From: Notospermus geniculatus
Taxonomy: Eukaryota > Nemertea > Pilidiophora > Heteronemertea > Lineidae
Direction: 5' to 3'
NCBI GenBank assembly: GCA_002633025.1
Contig: NMRB01002032.1
Coordinates: forward strand, 53,598 to 117,597
Length of the DNA stretch: 64,000 bases
Below the pieces are notes generated by a model, which saw nothing but the letters and a program-made list of their open reading frames with translations, searched no databases and was not told the DNA's origin. Position numbers and translations under genes: made by a program. Numbering within the stretch: the stretch's first letter is position 1; the number at the start of each line of letters is the position of its first letter. Of the stretch, positions 59,217 to 64,000 are shown in pieces.

Positions 59217-59485
59217 TCAAGTTTGGAACCAAAACGTGAACTGCCGCAACTGTTCAGGCAGTGCCATTCTCGACGCGATTGAAAGAACAAGAATTTCGAG
59301 TTGTCCAATAACGGTGTTATCGTTTTCGGTCTGATCGTCAGAGTGAATCGCTGCCTTCAGTCGCATGATCAGGTATCCAAGCCAACCTTTAGCTCTGTTT
59401 GTCAACCATTCGAGAAAGGTGACTGCATTACTGGCGCAGACCAGCATCCATGTAACCAAGTACATCCACACGCCCACAGTACGAT
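59217..59485 (-). CDS. Membrane-segment exon, copy 2
   Basis: The counterpart of 47,991-48,223, preceded by the same AG acceptor (59,487-59,486). A four-base deletion lies just upstream of the acceptor, in the presumed intron, which supports this exon start. Differences from copy 1 include Leu for Val, Cys for Gly, Thr for Ile and Gln for Glu. The frame stays open and runs further (to 59,217) than in copy 1. Confidence 0.35.
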
Positions 59486-61728
59486 CTACGTGATGGTGGC
59501 ATCTACTCCGCTGAGCATTTGATACATTTGCTTGATATGCAATCATAGTGGTTTATCTCTTTGTAGATTTTGTTAATTTAATCTGATTTTAAGTCTGATT
59601 GCATCATCTCGCATGACACTTCAATCAAAATGCAAATCTGTTTATTAAATCATCGAGTTTTCCTGCATGAAGAAGTTGTAACATCATGATATTTAATTCG
59701 GGGGAAAAATCTATTGTTGTTGTCTCTTATTCAGTTAGTCGTTTTCGATCCTTACGTTCGTTTTACATCCTTACGTGGGGTGATGAAAGATATTCTTGAC
59801 AGCGGGATCATCAAAAGATCTTTCGTTAGAACACTTTTTAGAGGGTCTAAAATGTACAGCTGTACGTCTGTGTAAGTTTCAAGAGATGCCTCGAGATGCC
59901 TAAACGCCTTGTTCACTGAGGGTCGTATGAAGGAAGATTATCTTGAACTCGGGTTGAGACACAGCTTTCAAATCGTCCAGCGGCCATATTTATGAAGCCT
60001 TCGCAACTTTGCGTTCATGCAAATCTATTGTAAGGCAGCCAGTTAACAATAGGGCATGTGCAGCCAAACAATAGATTTGCGTGATCGCAAAGTTGCGAAG
60101 GTTTCATCAATATGGCCCCAAGTTTGCCAGGGCAGGATGTGACAATGGAAAATTGCGCAACCTGAGGTCAAGATAATCTTCGTTGGTGCATACGGCCTTG
60201 AATGCCTATTTATTTTGTAAAGGGCGTTGAACGACAGATCCTCCCTGATTTGTACGTAGAGTATCCACGTTTATTATCATTGTAATCACTGTGAGATTAT
60301 TTTATTGAAAATACACGCCAGTTCCACGTCATTATCGCTCGTTTCGATTATGGTAAAATTACGTTTATGAGGTTATACCGGCAGCTGCCGAAAATATCAG
60401 AAACTTTATTTTGTATTTGCCAGTTCGCCTTGGGCCTTTCTAAAGCAGAAGGGGATTAGCAGACTAGAGCTAATCAGACCCTATTTCTAATCATGAGTTA
60501 TGCCCATTCCACCCCGGCCATAATTTTGACAAAGTTTCTGAATATGCTCGATATAACGCTCACACGAGATGTGTGTTTGAAAGCCGATGCCCTGAATTGG
60601 TTAATTCAGAAAGTGATCCAATTTATGACCATGTGGAACGGGCATACTGTCCTACTGATTAATTCTGCACCTTCCACTATATGATCTCTTAAACGTGACT
60701 TTACAGTGTATCACCCAAACGTCAGTCATTGACTATTTAATTACGAATGGCGAGCTGGTTTTTCACTTACGCAATGTCAACTATAAGACAAAGCTCTGAC
60801 TGAAACCAGTTGATTTATGATTACTCCTTACCTTAAATGATCCAACCGCAATCAATGAAAGAATCCTCCTTTAGTGTAAATAACACCCGGTATCCCCGTT
60901 GCCATGGTGTTCTATGCACGTGGCCATTGCTGAGATTTATGACCGTTTTACTGTCTTACAGGGTCATCATCGTAATAATTCAATCTCCAAACGATAGAAT
61001 GATAATCTTTTTTGTCGAGCGGTAATCCGAAATCGAATGCACAGATCAGTTGGGTATAAGAAAATCGAGCAAACAACCGTAGGATGTCGATGAAAAATCA
61101 AGTCAATAAATCCACGACGCAACAGGTTCTTGAGGAAACCGAAGACGCACTCATCGGGCACCGTAGTTTCAGGTGTCCCTAGCTAGCTGTGCAATGTCAA
61201 CAGAGGTTCAGACTGTTTGTCCTTTGGGAATGCAAACACTTCTCGCTAGGAAAGGCAGAGGAGTGCTGGTCACATGCCGGTTCACAAGGAAACATACGCC
61301 TACCAGTATGTGACTCAGCAAAAGGCAAGATGACAACCGACTGATACATATTCTTCACAAAGCCAATAATCCCCTCTGACATTTTTACGTTTCCGAGGGT
61401 GTAAAGTTCTGTACCTTAAATCAGGGCCAATACGGGGGAGCCATCTAGTGTAGTATCATTTCAGTATTTGTTTGATGTACGAAATCAATAAGGATTGTTT
61501 GGGGTATCACGCTTCATCTGTTTCAGATGATCGTACGGCAAACGTTGTCGTTTGCTCTTCCGTTTCCACTGTTATTGATCTTATAAGATTCCGCCTTGAA
61601 GCCTCCTTCGGTAAAATAATTTTGCCGATATCAATATTCCGGTTTTCTTGCCTTCGTGGCTTAATCTGAAACCTGTGATCATCTCCCTGTACCAGTGCGC
61701 AGGACGAATAGCAAATAGAGGGGAACGA

Positions 61729-62032
61729 GGGCGCACATTTGCGGCAAAACTCAATGCGGCAGGGGTGTTTTTAAAATCGACTGACCCGGCTGAATAACGA
61801 CTCAACAGCGTTGGGTCAATCGACTTTAAAAACACCCCTACCGCATTGAGTTTTGCCGCAAATGTGCACTTGGCCTTAAGCCAGGCGCACATGTGCGGCA
61901 AATCTCGATGCGGCAGGGGTGTTTTTAAAGTCGACTGACCCGTATAAATGACGAGTCGACAGCGTTGGGTCAGTCGACTTTAAAAACACCCCTAACGCAT
62001 TGAGTTTTGTTGCAAAATGTGCGCTTGGCCTT
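61729..62032. mobile_element. Two tandem MITEs of the GGGGTGTTTTTAAA family
   Basis: The units 61,729-61,877 and 61,878-62,032 lie head to tail. Copy 1 of the duplication has one (50,449-50,594). The second unit is slightly diverged (GTCGACTGACCCGTATAAAT). Confidence 0.9.
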
Positions 62033-64000
62033 GCACAGGTGTTACATCTGCCAGTGTTTCCGATGTCACCGTTTACCCTACTTTGGAAACGCTGGCAGAT
62101 AGACCGGCACATTTCTCTGTCTATCCCCTATTGTCTGAGTCGCAGCTTACCGTCAGACAATAGAAGGGGAACATTCATTAGAGAACATTCAAAAATATTA
62201 CACCGGTGTTGCATCTGATCTGAGTGTTTCCGCCTTCTTTGGAAAACGCTGTCAGACAGACAGGTTTTTCTGTGTGTCCCTATTGTCAAGTCGCAGCTCA
62301 TTTCGCCAGACAATAGCAGCAGGGGAACACTCACAATGGGGACACATTCAAAAACGTTACACCGGCTGAATTCGGTATGTCAGTTTTCTGGTATCCGTAT
62401 TTCAAATTTTTCTCAAAACTAAATTTCTCTGGGTAGGATCGTATTTCACAACCCACCTTGTATTTCATAGTTTATATTTCCTTTGTAATTTTATCCCTCT
62501 TTCTGCCATTACATTAAATAAGCAGCTATTTCCTTTTTTAGTACTGCACATAATGCTTGCTTGCATTTGATACCTTGGTGGCGTGTTATCTGCGAATAAA
62601 CACTTAATAACGAATCCTTCCCTCTTATCAAGTTTTACACAGCCTCACCACCATTATCATTATTCCTGACTGACAGGCAACAGGTCATAAATAACCTAAG
62701 GTGTCGACATTGGAAGAATGTTGCAAGCGCAACACTCGATGGATGACCCTTGGGTTATAATTTCAACTTCTTTGCGAGGAGGTGGAGAGGGTAAAAAGCA
62801 ATTCTGTGCAAATTTCCACAAATGCGTTCATCTTTTTTTCATAAATGCCAAAGGCAATGGTACATGTAAATCTGGACATGGATGTTGCGCATTCCTAAAA
62901 GAAGGCATTATACAGCGTTACCATGGATATAAGTCACATCTGTGTCGACAGAACTGAACTCCTTTTCTTGCAGTTTTTATAACTTACATGTAGTCATTTC
63001 TAAACCCGATATACATGTATATTCTGCAGAAACGCATTTATTATCGGAAGACACCGTCGAACAGCTTTCGGAAATTGGGAATAATCAAGTTAAAGTAACG
63101 TTAATTTAATGCAAAACTTTCATGAATACTAGTTTACTCTAACACGAGTCTTATTGCTACTTCACCCAGGAGGTTAGTTCCTTCAATTAATTAAAGGAGA
63201 AACACGAACACCTAGGAGTCATGGTGACCCTAGCCCGCTGCCTCAATAGGTGTCACTAGTGGTTAAAACTATTGAAATGAAACTGACATCCCGGTCCTGA
63301 TTAGTTTCCCACACAAAAGGCGTCCATTGTATAGGACAGGGTTTCGGTGTGCTGCCCTCTATTGTAGCTGGGATCCCCATTGTCTGGCCTGGAACCAAAA
63401 TTCAGCGGATCGGCTGTCCTGTCAGCGATGAGTCCAAAAGGGGACTGCAAATGCAGTTCAACCATGAGTTGATCTACATCGAGCGCCAAGATATGGTTGA
63501 CATCGAATTTGCAGGAAAGACACGTGGTTACTTCCTGGTATTTTTGCCCGATTGTTCTAAGTGGACATTGTTGATTCGGGCAGTCCGGTGACTGATAGGG
63601 CAAGTAAGTAACAAATCAAAGATTTTTCCACGCCGCAGTTGGTTAATAGGAGCTGTCAGTCAGTTGACCAATAGGTGTCACTACGGTCCAATTCAATACC
63701 TAGCGGACCCATTCATGGTTGACTGAGCACCAATCAGGAGAATTTTCTATTGTATTGGTCCGCTAGAACTTTGCTGCCACCTTTTGGCGATAAGCGCGGC
63801 TGACTGCTCCTATTTGGCTCGTAATCTCTTGACGGAGAATGTTAGTTACAAATCTGAATCACATACTCTAATAATGCTGTACAAATTCCATGAAAATATT
63901 GCCACCTATACCGCAGGCAATAAGCTCTGCAACCCCAACCCAAAATTTAGCCCGTAATTTAGTTTTCTATGCGCCAGTTTGCGGTAGACGTAACTATCAG

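Larger units (their letters stand above)
54748..64000. repeat. Large segmental duplication, copy 2 (runs off the window)
   Basis: It matches 43,360-53,205 as described there. Copy-2-only sequences are the MITE at 55,370-55,620, the nested pair at 56,866-57,567, the long palindrome interior at 58,558-58,840 and the doubled MITE at 61,729-62,032. It lacks about 630 bases found in copy 1 (junction GAGAATGAC at 56,167). Confidence 0.95.

Overview
The window is nuclear DNA from an invertebrate animal. Genes are split by GT-AG introns, intergenic DNA is long, and CpG dinucleotides are not visibly depleted. Short palindromes built on ACATGTAC and AGGCCTA are scattered throughout, and small inverted-repeat transposons (MITEs) are extremely dense. 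This style fits a marine invertebrate such as an echinoderm, hemichordate, amphioxus or mollusc. I cannot fix the species from sequence alone.

Three genes can be read with confidence, all on the minus strand. (1) A DUF4806-family gene (11,614 to 6,988) can be spliced from eight exons, phase-consistent at every junction, into 441 codons. (2) An intact TNP2/DUF4218-like (CMC/CACTA superfamily) transposase ORF lies at 14,483 to 12,279, directly upstream of it. (3) A complete five-exon Rab5-subfamily GTPase of 213 residues (30,464 to 25,852) ends in Gly-Gly-Cys-Cys. Two weaker genes (1,910-2,887 and 18,005-19,015) look like terminal exons of beta-propeller-type proteins; the second is broken by an in-frame TGA. 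A few further exon candidates, including a membrane-segment exon present twice, are given at low confidence.

Layout. 0-5 kb: one propeller-like exon and nested MITEs. 6-15 kb: the DUF4806 gene and the transposase, with a 0.9 kb inverted-repeat element carrying a tRNA-derived SINE in the first DUF4806 intron. 15.6-25 kb: repeat-rich, with a 0.7 kb tandem duplication and many hairpin MITEs. 25.8-30.5 kb: the Rab gene, whose introns carry three different inverted-repeat elements. 30.6-43.3 kb: no clear gene; two tandem duplications each have a single N exactly at the copy junction. 43.36-64.0 kb: two copies of a segment of about 10-11 kb in direct orientation (43,360-53,205 and 54,748-64,000). 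They are very similar but differ by clean transposon insertions and deletions.

The most interesting signals are: the TNP2-like transposase next to the DUF4806 gene on one strand, which may be a two-gene DNA transposon or its domesticated remains; the filled-site/empty-site pairs between duplicated segments, which give exact boundaries and TA or TTA target duplications for several MITE families; and the chance that some duplications are allelic haplotypes placed in tandem by the assembly.
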